Made by a program: the position numbers and the translations under genes
In this document: positions 25,862-37,128 of the stretch, piece after piece
Numbering within the stretch: position 1 is the first letter of the stretch
Layout: every line of letters begins with the position of its first letter
Source: Citrobacter freundii
GTDB lineage: Bacteria > Pseudomonadota > Gammaproteobacteria > Enterobacterales > Enterobacteriaceae
Direction of reading: 5' to 3'
Assembly (NCBI RefSeq): GCF_029717145.1
Contig: NZ_CP099222.1
Coordinates: 620,001 to 684,000 of the forward strand
DNA length: 64,000 bases
Notes under the pieces: generated by a model
What the model saw: the letters and a program-made list of their open reading frames with translations, nothing else
Databases searched by the model: none
Told to the model about the DNA's origin: nothing

Positions 25862-26467
25862 TTATTTGATGTAGTGCACGTGCTCGCAGATTTCTTCGAC
25901 GATCGGGTCGCGACGTTCAGCGAACAGCTTTTTGTTTTCGGCGATCAGGTTGTTGCCATGGGTATCGATGGAAACAATCAGCGGGCCAAACTCTTTAACC
26001 CGGCACACCCACAGGGATTCCGGCATGCCCAATTCCGTCCAGTGCACTTCTTCAATTTCTTCAACCTGCGTGGCGGCAACAACCGCGCAGCCAGCCGGGA
26101 AGATCACGTGCAGTGCTTTGAATTGCTTACACCCTTCTTCGGTCAACGGTCCCATGCCGCCTTTGCCGACCACCAGTTTGACGCCGGTTTGCTCGATGAA
26201 CTCTTTCTCAAAGGCTTCCATACGCATGCTGGTGGTTGGGCCGACGGAGACCATCTCCCATTTTTCCCCGTTCTTACGCACGATCGGGCCAGCGTGAAAA
26301 ATGGCTTTACCGTTCAGATCGTACGGGATCGGGCGCTTGAGTTCGATCAAGCGGCGGTGACACACGTCGCGACAGGTCACCAGCGTACCGGTCAGGTAAA
26401 TGACATCGCCGACGCGAATGTCTGCCAGATCTTCGGCTTTGATCGGGGTTGTCAGGATCTTTTTCAT
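25862..26467 (-). CDS. ttdB: L(+)-tartrate dehydratase, beta subunit
   Basis: The 201-residue beta subunit of the iron-sulfur enzyme that dehydrates L(+)-tartrate to oxaloacetate. It matches the C-terminal part of class I fumarases ([44 protein letters not shown]). The start overlaps the ttdA stop by 4 bp (ATGA), so the subunits are translationally coupled. Confidence 0.98.
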   Translation of the reverse strand: MKKILTTPIKAEDLADIRVGDVIYLTGTLVTCRDVCHRRLIELKRPIPYDLNGKAIFHAGPIVRKNGEKWEMVSVGPTTSMRMEAFEKEFIEQTGVKLVVGKGGMGPLTEEGCKQFKALHVIFPAGCAVVAATQVEEIEEVHWTELGMPESLWVCRVKEFGPLIVSIDTHGNNLIAENKKLFAERRDPIVEEICEHVHYIK

Positions 26468-27372
26468 AACGCGCTCCGGGTGTGAGACAAATTTTCGAAG
26501 GAGAGATCGGCATGAACCCGCAGCGTGCCGCGACGGTGCGCCCAGCAGCCGGTAGAAACGGCCACGCCGATAGTCGACGGGTGGCGTGCGGCAGATTCGA
26601 TATGTACGCCCATCACGGAGCTGTTACCCGTTAGCCCCTGTGGGCCAATACCCAGACGGTTAAGTCCTTCCTCGAGACGCAGTTCCAGCTCGGCAGCTTT
26701 GGGATTGGGATGGCGTGAGCCAATCGGGCGCAGTACGGCTTTGCGTGACAGCACGGCGGCGGTTTCAACGGAGGTCGCAATACCTACGCCGACCAGCACC
26801 GGTGGGCAGGCGTTTACTGCTAACGTGGAGATATTCTCAAAAACAAACTTCACGACACCTTCGTAGCCTTCGGAAGGCATTAACACTTTGGAGCGCCCCG
26901 GCAGCGTACAGCCGCCGCCCGCCATATAGACTTCAATTTCTGCGTCATCAGTGTCAGGGATGATGTCCCAGGTGACCCATGGCACGCCGGTACCGGTATT
27001 TTTGCCGGTGTTTACCTCGTCAAAAATCTCTACCGCATTGTGGCGTAGCGGCGCTTTCACGGTGGCGTCTTCAACGGCCTGCTTAAGGATGCCTTGCAGT
27101 TCGCCCAGCAGTGGAAAACGGGAACCGACCTTCACAAAGAACATGATTTCACCGGTGTCCTGACACGCCGGGCGATTCAGGTCGATCGCCTTCTGCATGT
27201 TGTCAAACATGGTGTGGTAGATAATTTTACCCATCGGCGAGGTTTCGCCTTCGCGTAGCTGTTTTAATTTATCTACGACATCGTCGGGCATACGGGTAGA
27301 AATCATGGCGGTAAAATCAGCGACAATGTTAGTCAGCGTATTTATCGCATGTTGGTTATTTTGATGGCTCAT
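26464..27372 (-). CDS. ttdA: L(+)-tartrate dehydratase, alpha subunit
   Basis: The 302-residue alpha subunit, which binds the catalytic 4Fe-4S cluster through conserved cysteines ([35 protein letters not shown]). It acts with TtdB to make oxaloacetate from L-tartrate for anaerobic fumarate respiration. ATG at 27372 gives the N-terminus colinear with E. coli TtdA and a GGAG 8 nt upstream; an adjacent ATG at 27375 is the alternative. First gene of the operon, divergent from its activator ttdR. Confidence 0.97.
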   Translation of the reverse strand: MSHQNNQHAINTLTNIVADFTAMISTRMPDDVVDKLKQLREGETSPMGKIIYHTMFDNMQKAIDLNRPACQDTGEIMFFVKVGSRFPLLGELQGILKQAVEDATVKAPLRHNAVEIFDEVNTGKNTGTGVPWVTWDIIPDTDDAEIEVYMAGGGCTLPGRSKVLMPSEGYEGVVKFVFENISTLAVNACPPVLVGVGIATSVETAAVLSRKAVLRPIGSRHPNPKAAELELRLEEGLNRLGIGPQGLTGNSSVMGVHIESAARHPSTIGVAVSTGCWAHRRGTLRVHADLSFENLSHTRSAL

Positions 27373-27585
27373 CATGTCAACTCCAGTTCTTTTATTTATC
27401 TGGAAATAAATTCTCCCGGACAAACTACCACTAAAAATGTGGTTTTATATTTTTTAGCGCTGTGAATAACCAATTAACAGTTCGTGAATGATGCCCGCTT
27501 AAGATAATAAAAATTGCGCAAAGGCAGGGTTTATTATGTCCAGGGGAATTACACTGCGATTCACACCCTCACGGATATCCTGAAC

Positions 27586-28518
27586 ATGCTGAACACCTAT
27601 CCCCTGGCGAAAGACCTGCAGGTGCTGGTTGAAATTGTGCATAGCGGCAGCTTTAGCGCGGCGGCAGCGACCCTTGGGCAGACGCCAGCGTTTGTGACAA
27701 AACGCATTCAGATTCTGGAGGCTACGCTAGGGGCCACGCTGCTTAACCGCTCCGCACGCGGCGTGGCGTTAACGGAAAGCGGTCAGCGGTGCTATGAACA
27801 TGCGCAGGAGATACTCGCCCGCTATCAGCATCTGGTGGATGACGTCACGCAAATCAAAACGCGTCCGGAAGGGATGATCCGTATTGGTTGTAGCTTTGGG
27901 TTTGGGCGCAGTTATATCGCTCCAGCGATTACCGAATTGATGCATAGCTATCCTGAATTACAGGTGCATTTTGAACTGTACGATCGGCAAATTGATTTAG
28001 CGCAGGATAATATCGATCTGGATATTCGTATTAATGATGAAATTCCCGATTATTATATTGCGCATTTGTTAACGAAAAATAAAAGAATATTGTGTGCTGC
28101 ACCGACATATTTACGAGAATACGGGGATCCAAAGACGTTACAGGAATTAAGTCGCCATGATTGCCTGGTTACCAAAGAGCGCGATATGACGCACGGGGTT
28201 TGGGAACTTGATAATGGGCATGAGAAAAAATCGGTTAAGGTGGCGGGGCATCTTTCTTCTAACAGCGGCGAGATTGTGTTGCAGTGGGCGTTACAAGGAA
28301 AAGGGATCATGCTGCGTTCTGAGTGGGACGTACAGCCGTTTCTGCTCAGCGGTGAACTGGTTCGCGTGTTGCCAGAATATGCGCAGAGCGCCAATATCTG
28401 GGCGGTGTATCAGGAGCCATTGTATCGCAGCGTAAAGCTACGGGTGTGCGTAGAGTTTCTGGCAACGTGGTGCCAGCAGCGGTTGGGTAAGCCGGTTGAC
28501 GGGTATCAGATCCTGTAA
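27586..28518 (+). CDS. ttdR: LysR-type activator of the tartrate operon
   Basis: The 310-residue LysR regulator that activates ttdABT on tartrate under anoxic conditions; it is also called Dan in E. coli. The N-terminal winged helix ([21 protein letters not shown]) is followed by a full effector-binding domain, in contrast to the truncated LysR proteins at 15-17 kb. ATG at 27586 ([12 protein letters not shown]) matches E. coli; the 24 open codons upstream lack similarity. Confidence 0.96.
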   Translation: MLNTYPLAKDLQVLVEIVHSGSFSAAAATLGQTPAFVTKRIQILEATLGATLLNRSARGVALTESGQRCYEHAQEILARYQHLVDDVTQIKTRPEGMIRIGCSFGFGRSYIAPAITELMHSYPELQVHFELYDRQIDLAQDNIDLDIRINDEIPDYYIAHLLTKNKRILCAAPTYLREYGDPKTLQELSRHDCLVTKERDMTHGVWELDNGHEKKSVKVAGHLSSNSGEIVLQWALQGKGIMLRSEWDVQPFLLSGELVRVLPEYAQSANIWAVYQEPLYRSVKLRVCVEFLATWCQQRLGKPVDGYQIL

Positions 28519-28552
28519 GCCGGATAAGACACCGTCGCATCATCATCCGGCA
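28515..28552. repeat. REP element
   Basis: A single REP-like unit (GTAAGCCGGATAAGAC...CATCATCCGGCAG) between the convergent ttdR and plsY genes. Confidence 0.75.
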
Positions 28553-28558
28553 GTATCG

Positions 28559-29176
28559 TCACTCGGGATCTTTTTCGCGCTTTTTCTTCAGCTTGGTCCA
28601 GATCTTCGGCTCTTGTCGACGCCACAGACGTTGGATGTTGTCATGATGGCGCAGCAGAATTAAGCACGACAGCATGGATACCGGGAAAGTGAACTGGGGT
28701 TTGAACCACCAGACATAGAACGGGGCTATCAGGGCGCTGACGATGGCTCCTAACGAGGAATAACCGCTCAGCAAGATGGTCAGCAACCAGGTGCCCGCCA
28801 TGACGCCGGTTAAATCCCAGCCAATCGGCGCAATGGCGCCAAAGGCGGTGGCGACGCCTTTCCCACCTTTAAAACCGAAGAACACCGGCCAGATGTGTCC
28901 CAGGCAGGCGGCGATAGCAATCAACCCCAACCAGAAAGGACTAACGCCTAGCGCGTATGCACCCCACACGGGTAACATACCCTTCAGGACGTCAAAAATC
29001 AGCACGGCGACGGCGGCTCCTTTGCCACCAATTCGCAATACGTTTGTCGCGCCCGGATTTCCAGAACCGCTATCACGTGGGTCCGGCAATCCAGCGAGGC
29101 GGCATACCAGAATAGCACTGGAAATTGAGCCGCAGAGGTACGCGAAGATAATCATTCCAGGCGCGATTGCACTCAT
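28559..29176 (-). CDS. plsY: Glycerol-3-phosphate acyltransferase PlsY
   Basis: Inner-membrane enzyme that acylates glycerol-3-phosphate from acyl-phosphate to start phospholipid synthesis. It has 205 residues, the E. coli YgiH length. The three conserved cytoplasmic loops are visible: [13 protein letters not shown] (loop 1, about 13-25), [17 protein letters not shown] and [14 protein letters not shown] basic C-terminal tail follows the last membrane segment. The start at 29176 is the family one. Divergent from folB. Confidence 0.97.
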   Translation of the reverse strand: MSAIAPGMIIFAYLCGSISSAILVCRLAGLPDPRDSGSGNPGATNVLRIGGKGAAVAVLIFDVLKGMLPVWGAYALGVSPFWLGLIAIAACLGHIWPVFFGFKGGKGVATAFGAIAPIGWDLTGVMAGTWLLTILLSGYSSLGAIVSALIAPFYVWWFKPQFTFPVSMLSCLILLRHHDNIQRLWRRQEPKIWTKLKKKREKDPE

Positions 29177-29282
29177 AAGCTGTTCCGTTTTGAAAATGTC
29201 GTGTAAAACACTACTTCCGTGGATAATACGCATATTTCGCCGGAAGTGGTATCCGGGTTAGCCAAAAAGCAGGCAGGTCGTG

Positions 29283-29651
29283 ATGGATATTGTATTTATA
29301 GAGCAACTTTCGGTAATCACCACTATTGGTGTTTATGACTGGGAACAGACTATCGAACAAAAACTGGTGTTCGATATCGAAATGGCATGGGATAACCGCA
29401 AATCAGCGAAAAGCGACGATGTTGCCGATTGCCTGAGCTATGCTGATATCGCACAAACGGTGGTCAGCCATGTGGAAGGCGGACGTTTTGCGCTGGTTGA
29501 ACGCGTGGCTGAAGAGGTGGCAGACCTCCTGCTTAGCCGTTTTAATTCCCCATGGGTACGCATCAAGCTCAGCAAGCCGGGGGCGGTGGCGAGAGCGGCA
29601 AACGTCGGCGTTATCATTGAGCGTGGCAATAATCTGAAAGAACGTAATTAA
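29283..29651 (+). CDS. folB: Dihydroneopterin aldolase
   Basis: Folate pathway enzyme that converts 7,8-dihydroneopterin to 6-hydroxymethyl-dihydropterin and glycolaldehyde; also an epimerase. The 122 residues are nearly identical in layout to E. coli FolB (MDIVFIEQLSVITTIGVYDW, SYADIAQTVVSHVEGGRFALVE split, KLSKPGAVARAANVGV). ATG at 29283 is used; the preceding GTG at 29280 is the only alternative. Followed by a terminator. Confidence 0.98.
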   Translation: MDIVFIEQLSVITTIGVYDWEQTIEQKLVFDIEMAWDNRKSAKSDDVADCLSYADIAQTVVSHVEGGRFALVERVAEEVADLLLSRFNSPWVRIKLSKPGAVARAANVGVIIERGNNLKERN

Positions 29652-29676
29652 ATTAATAATATCTAAACCTAACAGG

Positions 29677-29710
29677 TATAAAAGAGTCCTAACGTTGGCT
29701 CTTTTTTGCC
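29677..29710 (+). terminator. folB terminator
   Basis: AAAAGAGTCC pairs with GGCTCTTTT around TAACGTT, leaving a one-base bulge and continuing into a T run. It lies 26-58 bp after folB and just before uppP. Confidence 0.8.
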
Positions 29711-29736
29711 GTGGTTTTCTATCTAGGGGTTAATTG

Positions 29737-30555
29737 ATGAGTGATATGCACTCGCTGCTGGTGGCGGCAATTTTGGGTGTGGTCGAGGGATTGACGGAGT
29801 TTTTGCCTGTATCCAGCACCGGCCATATGATTATTGTTGGCCATCTGCTGGGGTTTGAAGGCGCTACCGCAAAGACATTTGAAGTGGTTATTCAACTGGG
29901 TTCCATTTTGGCTGTTGTGGTGATGTTCTGGCGCCGCTTGTTTGGCCTGATTGGCATTCACTTTGGTAAAGCCCCGCATGAAGGAACCGGCAAGGGACGA
30001 CTAACGCTGGGGCATATCCTGTTAGGGATGATCCCGGCCGTGGTACTGGGACTGATTTTCCACGATACCATCAAATCATTGTTTAACCCGATCAACGTGA
30101 TGTATGCGCTGGTGGTGGGGGGCGTGCTGCTGATAGCCGCAGAATGCCTGAAGCCGAAAGAGCCGCGCGCGCCGGGTCTGGATGATATGACTTATCGCCA
30201 GGCGTTTATGATTGGCTGCTTCCAGTGCCTGGCGCTGTGGCCGGGATTTTCCCGCTCCGGAGCGACCATTTCAGGCGGTATGCTGATGGGCGTGAGCCGC
30301 TATGCCGCATCGGAATTCTCATTCCTACTGGCGGTACCAATGATGATGGGTGCCACGGCGTTAGATCTCTACAAAAGCTGGTCGTTCCTGAGCGCGTCAG
30401 ACATTCCAATGTTTGCTGTGGGCTTCGTGACGGCATTTGTCGTGGCGCTGGTGGCGATCAAAACCTTCCTGCAGCTGATTAAACGTATCTCGTTTATTCC
30501 ATTTGCGATTTATCGTTTTGTAGTCGCCGCCGCTGTTTACGTGGTGTTCTTCTAA
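29737..30555 (+). CDS. uppP: Undecaprenyl-diphosphatase
   Basis: Recycles undecaprenyl pyrophosphate to the monophosphate carrier used in peptidoglycan and O-antigen synthesis; overexpression gives bacitracin resistance (bacA). 272 residues with about eight membrane segments. The catalytic motifs [15 protein letters not shown] (about 16-30) and [12 protein letters not shown] (about 169-180) are intact. ATG at 29737 gives the family N-terminus MSDMHSLL, with AGGGG upstream. Confidence 0.98.
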   Translation: MSDMHSLLVAAILGVVEGLTEFLPVSSTGHMIIVGHLLGFEGATAKTFEVVIQLGSILAVVVMFWRRLFGLIGIHFGKAPHEGTGKGRLTLGHILLGMIPAVVLGLIFHDTIKSLFNPINVMYALVVGGVLLIAAECLKPKEPRAPGLDDMTYRQAFMIGCFQCLALWPGFSRSGATISGGMLMGVSRYAASEFSFLLAVPMMMGATALDLYKSWSFLSASDIPMFAVGFVTAFVVALVAIKTFLQLIKRISFIPFAIYRFVVAAAVYVVFF

Positions 30556-30563
30556 CTTTTGTG

Positions 30564-30646
30564 TGCCCGGTGGCGCTTATGCTTACCGGGCCTACGGAAC
30601 GAGATGTTGACCCCGTAGGCCGGATAAGCGCAGCGCATCCGGCAAC
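30564..30646. repeat. BIME (two REP units)
   Basis: Units GCCCGGTGGCG...TTACCGGGCCTAC (30564-30594) and CGTAGGCCGGATAAGCGCAG (from 30614) in opposite orientation lie between the convergent uppP and cca genes. Confidence 0.85.
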
Positions 30647-30653
30647 ATACTGC

Positions 30654-31889
30654 CTACGTTTTTGGGCAACGCTGTTCCTTCCAACTGGCCACCGCCGCAA
30701 TGCGACGTCGTGTCAGCTCCTCGCGAATGTCCGGCCCTTTGAATCCTGCCTCAACGACCTCTTTCGTCGGCACAGTCTGTGCGACTTGCCAGGCCTCCCG
30801 CAGCAGCCTACCTTGCGGGTAATCTGCTGCTTCAAAACCGGTGCGACCCCGGACGTCGGCCTCACTGGTCAGGGCAATTTGTTCCACACGCTGCGGTTTA
30901 CGCCAGGCATCGATGGAATCAAACAACTTCACGATAGTTTTCGGCTGCAGGATCGGGAACGTATGAATGAGATCGTGGAATTCCGCCACCAGTTTGGCTA
31001 AATCGCGGATGTCATTGGGCACCCGCAGACGCTGACATAACTGTTCTACCAGTTTGACGCCCGCCGGGCCGTGACCATGATGACGTGGCCACAGCGCTTT
31101 TGGCGTCAGAGCCTTGCCAAGATCGTGGCACAGCGTGGCAAAACGTATATCTACGTTTGGGCTTAACATGGCCGCCATCGACAGCGTCATCAGCGTGTGA
31201 ATACCGGTGTCGATTTCCGGATGCCATTGAGCCGGCGCCGGGACGCCAAACAGAGCGTCTATTTCCGGGAACAGAACGCGCAGTGCGCCGCAGTCGCGCA
31301 GGACCTGGAAAAAGACCTGTGGATTACGGGTAGTTAACGCATTTTCCGTTTCTTTCCAGACTCGTTCCGGCGTCAAATGTGCCAGTTCTCCGGCAGCGGT
31401 CATCTCGCGCATTAAGGCCAGGGTTTCATCGGCGATACGGAAGCTGAGGTGTGCATAACGCGCGGCAAAGCGCGCCACGCGCAGTACGCGCAGCGGATCT
31501 TCGCTAAAAGCAGGGGAAACATGGCGCAGTAGACGATTTTCCAGATCGCGACGTCCGTGATACGGGTCGATAATCTCGCCGTCATCATCGCGGGCCAGCG
31601 CGTTGATCGTCAGGTCGCGGCGCTGGAGATCGGCTTCCAGCGTTACGTCTGCTGCGGCATAGCAGGTAAATCCGGTGTAGCCTGAACCTGATTTTCGTTC
31701 GGTTCGCGCCAGCGCATATTCTTCGCGTGTTTGCGGATGGAGAAAAACAGGAAAATCGCGGCCTACCTGCTGGTAGCCCGCGTCGAGCATCTCTTGCGGC
31801 GTGGCGCCGACGACAACCCAATCTTTATCTTTAACCGGTAGCCCTAATAACGCATCCCGAACAGCTCCACCGACCAGATAAATCTTCAC
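30654..31889 (-). CDS. cca: Multifunctional CCA-adding tRNA nucleotidyltransferase
   Basis: Adds or repairs the 3' CCA of tRNAs, with additional HD-domain phosphohydrolase activity. 411 residues (E. coli 412). The nucleotidyltransferase head has [10 protein letters not shown] (about 7-16) and the metal aspartates of VKDKDW. The [10 protein letters not shown] and [16 protein letters not shown] motifs follow. The HD domain is around 225-330 ([20 protein letters not shown]). Downstream of ygiM on the same strand. Confidence 0.98.
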   Translation of the reverse strand: MKIYLVGGAVRDALLGLPVKDKDWVVVGATPQEMLDAGYQQVGRDFPVFLHPQTREEYALARTERKSGSGYTGFTCYAAADVTLEADLQRRDLTINALARDDDGEIIDPYHGRRDLENRLLRHVSPAFSEDPLRVLRVARFAARYAHLSFRIADETLALMREMTAAGELAHLTPERVWKETENALTTRNPQVFFQVLRDCGALRVLFPEIDALFGVPAPAQWHPEIDTGIHTLMTLSMAAMLSPNVDIRFATLCHDLGKALTPKALWPRHHGHGPAGVKLVEQLCQRLRVPNDIRDLAKLVAEFHDLIHTFPILQPKTIVKLFDSIDAWRKPQRVEQIALTSEADVRGRTGFEAADYPQGRLLREAWQVAQTVPTKEVVEAGFKGPDIREELTRRRIAAVASWKEQRCPKT

Positions 31890-31951
31890 GCCACTTTCCT
31901 TTTGAAAAAAATTATCCCTTAATCATATGTCAGTGTGGCGGAGAAGGCGAT

Positions 31952-32572
31952 TCAGTTCATCCAGCGATCTTTGCGTTTACGGGTTGGGATCATGTGTGGC
32001 AGAACCAGACCGAGCAACAGACCCAGTCCCAGTACGCCGCCGCCATACATAAACCACTGCATGATGATGGTGCGCTGCTTGTCATCAAGCTGCAAATTCG
32101 CGGCACTGACCTTTTTCTGTGCCACAATCAGCTCGTTTTTTAGCTTCTGGTTTTCTTCTTTCAACCCATTGATCACACTGTCGCTTTGCGCCACTTTTTG
32201 CTGCATATCGGCGGTACGCTGGTTCCAGGTGGTATCAATATTATTGAGCTTATCGGTCAGTGTTTTTACCTGGTTTTCCAGGTCCGGAACGCGGGTACGC
32301 AGGCTTGGCGTGCTGTTCAGCTCTTTCAGCGGGATCCAGGCCGTACGTCCGGTACTGTCTTTTACCTGGGCGTAGTTGGTGCTGGCATCGGTCTGTAACA
32401 GAATGACTTCCTCGCCGGCGTTAACCGTACCCACGAGGCGATAATTATCTCCCGGACCGCTGCGGACCCAGGTGTTCAGTTCATCAGAGACATAGCGCTT
32501 TTCTTCTGCATGGGTGACGGCAGTGGCGCTAAGTGCGAGTAAAGTTAATCCAATCAGGCGTAATTTTGGCAT
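31952..32572 (-). CDS. ygiM: SH3-domain membrane protein YgiM
   Basis: A 206-residue envelope protein. A cleavable-looking signal peptide (about 1-22, LIGLTLLALSATAVTHA) precedes a bacterial SH3 domain (about 24-90, YVSDELNTWVRSGPGDNYR, GEEVILL). A coiled coil follows (about 95-165), then one C-terminal membrane segment (MYGGGVLGLGLLLGLVLP) and a basic tail. Function is not established; such SH3 proteins often bind peptidoglycan. It precedes cca and is divergent from ygiF, as in E. coli. Confidence 0.95.
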   Translation of the reverse strand: MPKLRLIGLTLLALSATAVTHAEEKRYVSDELNTWVRSGPGDNYRLVGTVNAGEEVILLQTDASTNYAQVKDSTGRTAWIPLKELNSTPSLRTRVPDLENQVKTLTDKLNNIDTTWNQRTADMQQKVAQSDSVINGLKEENQKLKNELIVAQKKVSAANLQLDDKQRTIIMQWFMYGGGVLGLGLLLGLVLPHMIPTRKRKDRWMN

Positions 32573-32813
32573 CAGGCTGTCGTTATTGTCATAGAAAGTG
32601 GAACGATAGTAGTGGCATCAGTGTCTCTACGCAAAGCATTCAACATCAATCGGAATCATCTGTGTCCTTTTTGCCACCACTCGAAACTTTTACGCCCGTC
32701 AAATTGCTCGTTGCATGGCAATTTGGCGCAAAATACTATCTACTGACAATCAAGAACGCACTTAGTTCGCAGTCTGTTTTCTCAACTGTGACATAACCCA
32801 TAAGTACAAAATC

Positions 32814-34115
32814 ATGACCCAGGAAATCGAATTAAAATTTATCGTCAATAATGATGCTGTTGATGCATTGCGCGAACGTCTGAATACGCTGGGGGGAGAG
32901 CATCATGCGCCCAGCCAGTTGCTGAATATCTACTATGAAACGCCGGATGGGTGGTTGCGTAGCCATGATATGGGGCTGCGTATTCGCGGTGAGAACGGTC
33001 GTTATGAAATGACCCTGAAAATTGCCGGACGGGTGACGGGGGGGTTGCATCAGCGACCAGAGTATAATGTTGCGTTGAGCGAGCCAGAACTGGATCTTGC
33101 GCTGCTTCCAGCCGAAGTCTGGCCAAATGGCGAACTGCCAGCCGATCTCGCCTCTCAGCTACAACCGCTGTTCAGCACTGATTTTAACCGTGAGAAATGG
33201 CTGCTTGAGGTTGACGGTAGCCAGATTGAACTCGCCCTCGATCTGGGTGAAGTGAAGGCCGGAGAGTTCGCTGAACCGCTCTGTGAGCTTGAACTGGAAC
33301 TGGTCAGCGGCGATACCCGTGCGGTGTTGAAGTTGGCAAATCAGCTGGTTGCCGAGGAGGGTTTACGCCTGGGTGGCCTGAGTAAGGCGGCACGGGGTTA
33401 TCATCTGGCGCAGGGGAATGCCCCACGCGAGCTGAAGCCGACGCGTATTCTGAAAGTCCCGGCCAAGGCCAGCATTGAGCAGGGGCTTGAAGCCGCGCTG
33501 GAACTGGCATTGTCGCAATGGCAGTACCATGAGGAGTTATGGGTTCGCGGCGTAAAAGGCGCCAAATCGGAAGTGTTGGCGGCGATGGGGCTGGTACGCC
33601 ACATCCTGATGCTGTTTGGCGGGAATGTTCCACGTAAAGCGAGCGCTCACTTACGTGATTTGCTGACCCAGTCGGAAGCGATTATTGCCGCTGAAACTTC
33701 TGCGGTATCTGCGGTTTACAACCCGCAAACGGCAATGGCAAAACTGGCACTCACCGAGTGGTTGGTGACTAAAGGGTGGCAACCGTTCCTCGATGCGAAA
33801 GCGCAGGCCAAAATCGCCGACTCCTTCAAGCGTTTCTCTGATACCCATCTTTCACGTCATGCGGCTGAACTGAAAACGGTGTTTGGTCAGCCATTGGGCG
33901 ATCAATATGCCGACCAAATCCCGCGCCTGACGCGAAACATTGACAGTATTCTGATGCTGGCAGGCTATTACGATGAGAAGGTGGCATCGGAATGGATTGC
34001 AACCTGGCAGGGTTTACGTCATGCCATCATGACGCGCCAACATATTGAAATTGAACATTATCGTAATGAAGCGATCTCTGAGGAGCCGTTCTGGCTGCAC
34101 AGCGGTAAACGATAA
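32814..34115 (+). CDS. ygiF: Inorganic triphosphatase YgiF
   Basis: Hydrolyses inorganic triphosphate with divalent metal. 433 residues: an N-terminal CYTH domain opened by the signature EIELKFIVN (about 3-11) with alternating charged residues lining the tunnel (MGLRIRGENGRYEMTLK), and a C-terminal CHAD helical domain with HEELWVRGVKGAKSEV and conserved histidines. It is followed by a REP pair and then glnE. Confidence 0.96.
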   Translation: MTQEIELKFIVNNDAVDALRERLNTLGGEHHAPSQLLNIYYETPDGWLRSHDMGLRIRGENGRYEMTLKIAGRVTGGLHQRPEYNVALSEPELDLALLPAEVWPNGELPADLASQLQPLFSTDFNREKWLLEVDGSQIELALDLGEVKAGEFAEPLCELELELVSGDTRAVLKLANQLVAEEGLRLGGLSKAARGYHLAQGNAPRELKPTRILKVPAKASIEQGLEAALELALSQWQYHEELWVRGVKGAKSEVLAAMGLVRHILMLFGGNVPRKASAHLRDLLTQSEAIIAAETSAVSAVYNPQTAMAKLALTEWLVTKGWQPFLDAKAQAKIADSFKRFSDTHLSRHAAELKTVFGQPLGDQYADQIPRLTRNIDSILMLAGYYDEKVASEWIATWQGLRHAIMTRQHIEIEHYRNEAISEEPFWLHSGKR

Positions 34116-34133
34116 TCAGGACCGAGATCAGGA

Positions 34134-34208
34134 TGCCTTTATCAGGCCTACGCGATGGGCGTAAATGTCTTGTAGGCCGGATAAGGCGAAACGCCACTAT
34201 CCGGCATC
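34134..34208. repeat. BIME (two REP units)
   Basis: GCCTTTATCAGGCCTACGCG and TGTAGGCCGGATAAGGCG...GCCACTATCCGGCA fill most of the ygiF-glnE gap and end 20 bp before the glnE ATG. Confidence 0.85.
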
Positions 34209-34228
34209 ATTTAAAGGATAACCCGTAA

Positions 34229-37069
34229 ATGCAGCAGCTCTCTTCACCGTTACAACAGTACTGGCCGACCGTTGTTGATCGGCTGCCAGCAGCAATACCT
34301 GAAGCGTCACTCAGCCTGCAGGCGAAGTCAGTGCTCACATTCAGTGATTTTGTTCGCGACAGCGTGATTGCCCATCCCGAGTGGCTGGCGGAGCTGGAAA
34401 GCGCGCCGCCGCTGGCGGATGAATGGCAGCACTATGGCGTCTGGTTGCAGCAAGCATTAGCTGACGTTGGTGATGAAGCGGCGCTGATGCGTGAGCTGCG
34501 CCTGTTTCGCCGTCGCATCATGGTGCGAATTGCCTGGGCGCAGACGCTGTCGCTGGTGACGGAAGAGAGCATTTTGCAGCAGTTAAGCCATCTGGCTGAA
34601 ACGCTGATTATCGCTGCACGAGACTGGCTGTATGACGCCTGCTGTCGTGAGTGGGGAACGCCGTGCAACCCTGACGGTGTTCCGCAGCCGCTGCTGATTT
34701 TAGGGATGGGAAAACTGGGCGGCGGCGAGCTTAACTTTTCCTCCGACATCGACCTGATTTTTGCCTGGCCAGAACACGGATCGACGCAGGGCGGACGGCG
34801 TGAGCTGGATAACGCGCAGTTCTTTACGCGTATGGGCCAACGGCTGATTAAAGTGTTGGATCAGCCGACTATGGATGGATTTGTCTATCGGGTGGATATG
34901 CGTTTACGCCCGTTTGGTGACAGCGGTCCGCTGGTGCTGAGCTTCTCGGCGCTGGAGGATTATTACCAGGAGCAAGGGCGTGACTGGGAACGCTACGCGA
35001 TGGTTAAGGCGCGTATTATGGGGGATGCTGACGGTACTTACGTCGCTGAACTGCGCGCCATGCTGCGGCCTTTTGTTTTTCGTCGTTATATCGATTTCAG
35101 CGTGATCCAGTCGCTGCGTAACATGAAAGGGATGATTGCCCGTGAAGTCCGCCGCCGTGGTCTGAAAGACAATATCAAGCTGGGGGCGGGCGGTATTCGT
35201 GAAATCGAATTTATCGTTCAGGTCTTCCAACTGATTCGCGGCGGGCGTGAGCCATCGCTACAATCCCGCGCGCTGTTACCTACGCTCAGCGCCATCAACG
35301 CGCTGCATCTACTGTCTGATACCGATGCGGAGCATTTACGAAGTGCCTATCTCTTTTTACGTCGTCTGGAAAACCTGCTGCAGAGCATCAACGATGAACA
35401 GACCCAGACGCTGCCGGGCGATGAGCTAAATCGCGCGCGTCTGGCATGGGCCATGGGTGCGGATGACTGGTCGCAGTTGACGGCTGTCCTGAACGTTCAC
35501 ATGGGCAACGTGCGTCGGGTGTTCAATGAGTTAATCGGTGATGATGAAACCGAAACCCAGGAAGAGTCTTTGTCGGAACAGTGGCGCGAACTGTGGCAGG
35601 ATGCTTTGCAGGAAGATGACACCACGCCAGTGCTGGCGCATCTTGCGGAAGACGATCAGCGCCGCGTGCTGACTCTGATCGCCGATTTCCGTAAAGAGCT
35701 GGATAAGCGCACCATCGGCCCACGTGGACGCCAGGTGCTGGATCATTTGATGCCGCACTTGCTGAGCGATGTTTGCTCCCGCGCTGATGCCTCGGTGCCG
35801 CTGTCGCGTATTACTCCGCTGCTGGTGGGCATTGTCACCCGTACGACCTATCTGGAGCTGTTGAGTGAATTCCCTGGCGCGCTGAAGCACCTGATTTCGC
35901 TGTGCGCCGCCTCGCCGATGGTCGCCAGCCAGTTGGCGCGCTATCCGCTGCTGCTGGACGAGTTGCTGGATCCGAACACCCTGTATCAGCCCACCGCAAC
36001 CGATGCCTACCGTGATGAGCTACGTCAGTATCTGCTGCGTGTGCCGGAGGATGACGAAGAACAGCAACTGGAAGCGTTGCGTCAGTTCAAGCAAACTCAA
36101 CTGCTGCGTATTGCGGCGGCCGATATCGCCGGGACGCTGCCAGTGATGAAGGTGAGCGACCACTTAACCTGGCTGGCCGAAGCCATTATCGATGCCGTGG
36201 TTCAGCAGGCGTGGACGCAAATGGTCGCCCGCTACGGGCAACCAACGCACCTTGGCGATCGCGAGGGCCGCGGTTTCGCCGTTGTCGGTTACGGCAAGCT
36301 GGGCGGTTGGGAGCTGGGCTACAGCTCCGATCTTGATTTGATCTTCCTGCACGATTGTCCGATGGACGTGATGACTGACGGCGAGCGTGAAATTGACGGG
36401 CGGCAGTTCTATCTGCGTCTGTCACAGCGCATCATGCACCTTTTCAGTACCCGCACGTCTTCCGGCATTTTATATGAGGTGGATGCGCGGCTGCGCCCAT
36501 CCGGTGCCGCAGGCATGCTGGTGACATCAACCGAGGCTTTCGCCGATTACCAGCGCAACGAAGCCTGGACATGGGAGCATCAGGCGCTGGTGCGTGCTCG
36601 GGTGGTGTATGGCGACCCGCAGCTGACCTCTCAGTTTGACGCGGTGCGTCGCGATATCATAACGCTCGCTCGTGACGGAAAAACGTTGCAGACCGACGTG
36701 CGTGAAATGCGCGAGAAAATGCGTGCTCATTTGGGTAATAAGCATCGCGATCGCTTTGATATCAAAGCAGATGAAGGCGGGATCACCGACATTGAGTTTA
36801 TTACTCAATATCTGGTGCTGCGCTATGCCCATGAAAAACCGAAACTGACGCGCTGGTCAGATAACGTGCGCATTCTGGAATTACTGGCACAAAACGACAT
36901 TATGGAAGAGCAAGAAGCCCTGGCGCTGACCCGCGCCTATACCACGCTGCGTGATGAACTTCATCATCTTGCTTTGCAGGAACTTCCGGGCCATGTGGCG
37001 CCGGAGTGCTTCAGCGCTGAGCGCGCGCTGGTGCGTGACAGCTGGCAGAAGTGGCTGGTTGCCGAGTGA
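34229..37069 (+). CDS. glnE: Glutamine synthetase adenylyltransferase/deadenylase
   Basis: Adjusts glutamine synthetase activity to nitrogen status by adding AMP to, or removing it from, the enzyme, under PII control. 946 residues, as in E. coli. Two nucleotidyltransferase domains are seen. The N-terminal deadenylase has [20 protein letters not shown] (about 158-177) and the C-terminal adenylylase has [20 protein letters not shown] (about 688-707). hldE follows 59 bp downstream, as in E. coli. Confidence 0.99.
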   Translation: MQQLSSPLQQYWPTVVDRLPAAIPEASLSLQAKSVLTFSDFVRDSVIAHPEWLAELESAPPLADEWQHYGVWLQQALADVGDEAALMRELRLFRRRIMVRIAWAQTLSLVTEESILQQLSHLAETLIIAARDWLYDACCREWGTPCNPDGVPQPLLILGMGKLGGGELNFSSDIDLIFAWPEHGSTQGGRRELDNAQFFTRMGQRLIKVLDQPTMDGFVYRVDMRLRPFGDSGPLVLSFSALEDYYQEQGRDWERYAMVKARIMGDADGTYVAELRAMLRPFVFRRYIDFSVIQSLRNMKGMIAREVRRRGLKDNIKLGAGGIREIEFIVQVFQLIRGGREPSLQSRALLPTLSAINALHLLSDTDAEHLRSAYLFLRRLENLLQSINDEQTQTLPGDELNRARLAWAMGADDWSQLTAVLNVHMGNVRRVFNELIGDDETETQEESLSEQWRELWQDALQEDDTTPVLAHLAEDDQRRVLTLIADFRKELDKRTIGPRGRQVLDHLMPHLLSDVCSRADASVPLSRITPLLVGIVTRTTYLELLSEFPGALKHLISLCAASPMVASQLARYPLLLDELLDPNTLYQPTATDAYRDELRQYLLRVPEDDEEQQLEALRQFKQTQLLRIAAADIAGTLPVMKVSDHLTWLAEAIIDAVVQQAWTQMVARYGQPTHLGDREGRGFAVVGYGKLGGWELGYSSDLDLIFLHDCPMDVMTDGEREIDGRQFYLRLSQRIMHLFSTRTSSGILYEVDARLRPSGAAGMLVTSTEAFADYQRNEAWTWEHQALVRARVVYGDPQLTSQFDAVRRDIITLARDGKTLQTDVREMREKMRAHLGNKHRDRFDIKADEGGITDIEFITQYLVLRYAHEKPKLTRWSDNVRILELLAQNDIMEEQEALALTRAYTTLRDELHHLALQELPGHVAPECFSAERALVRDSWQKWLVAE

Positions 37070-37128
37070 AGTGTGCTATGATCGCGCGCAAATTTTAAGA
37101 ACCTCAGAGAATCTCTCAGGAGACAGGA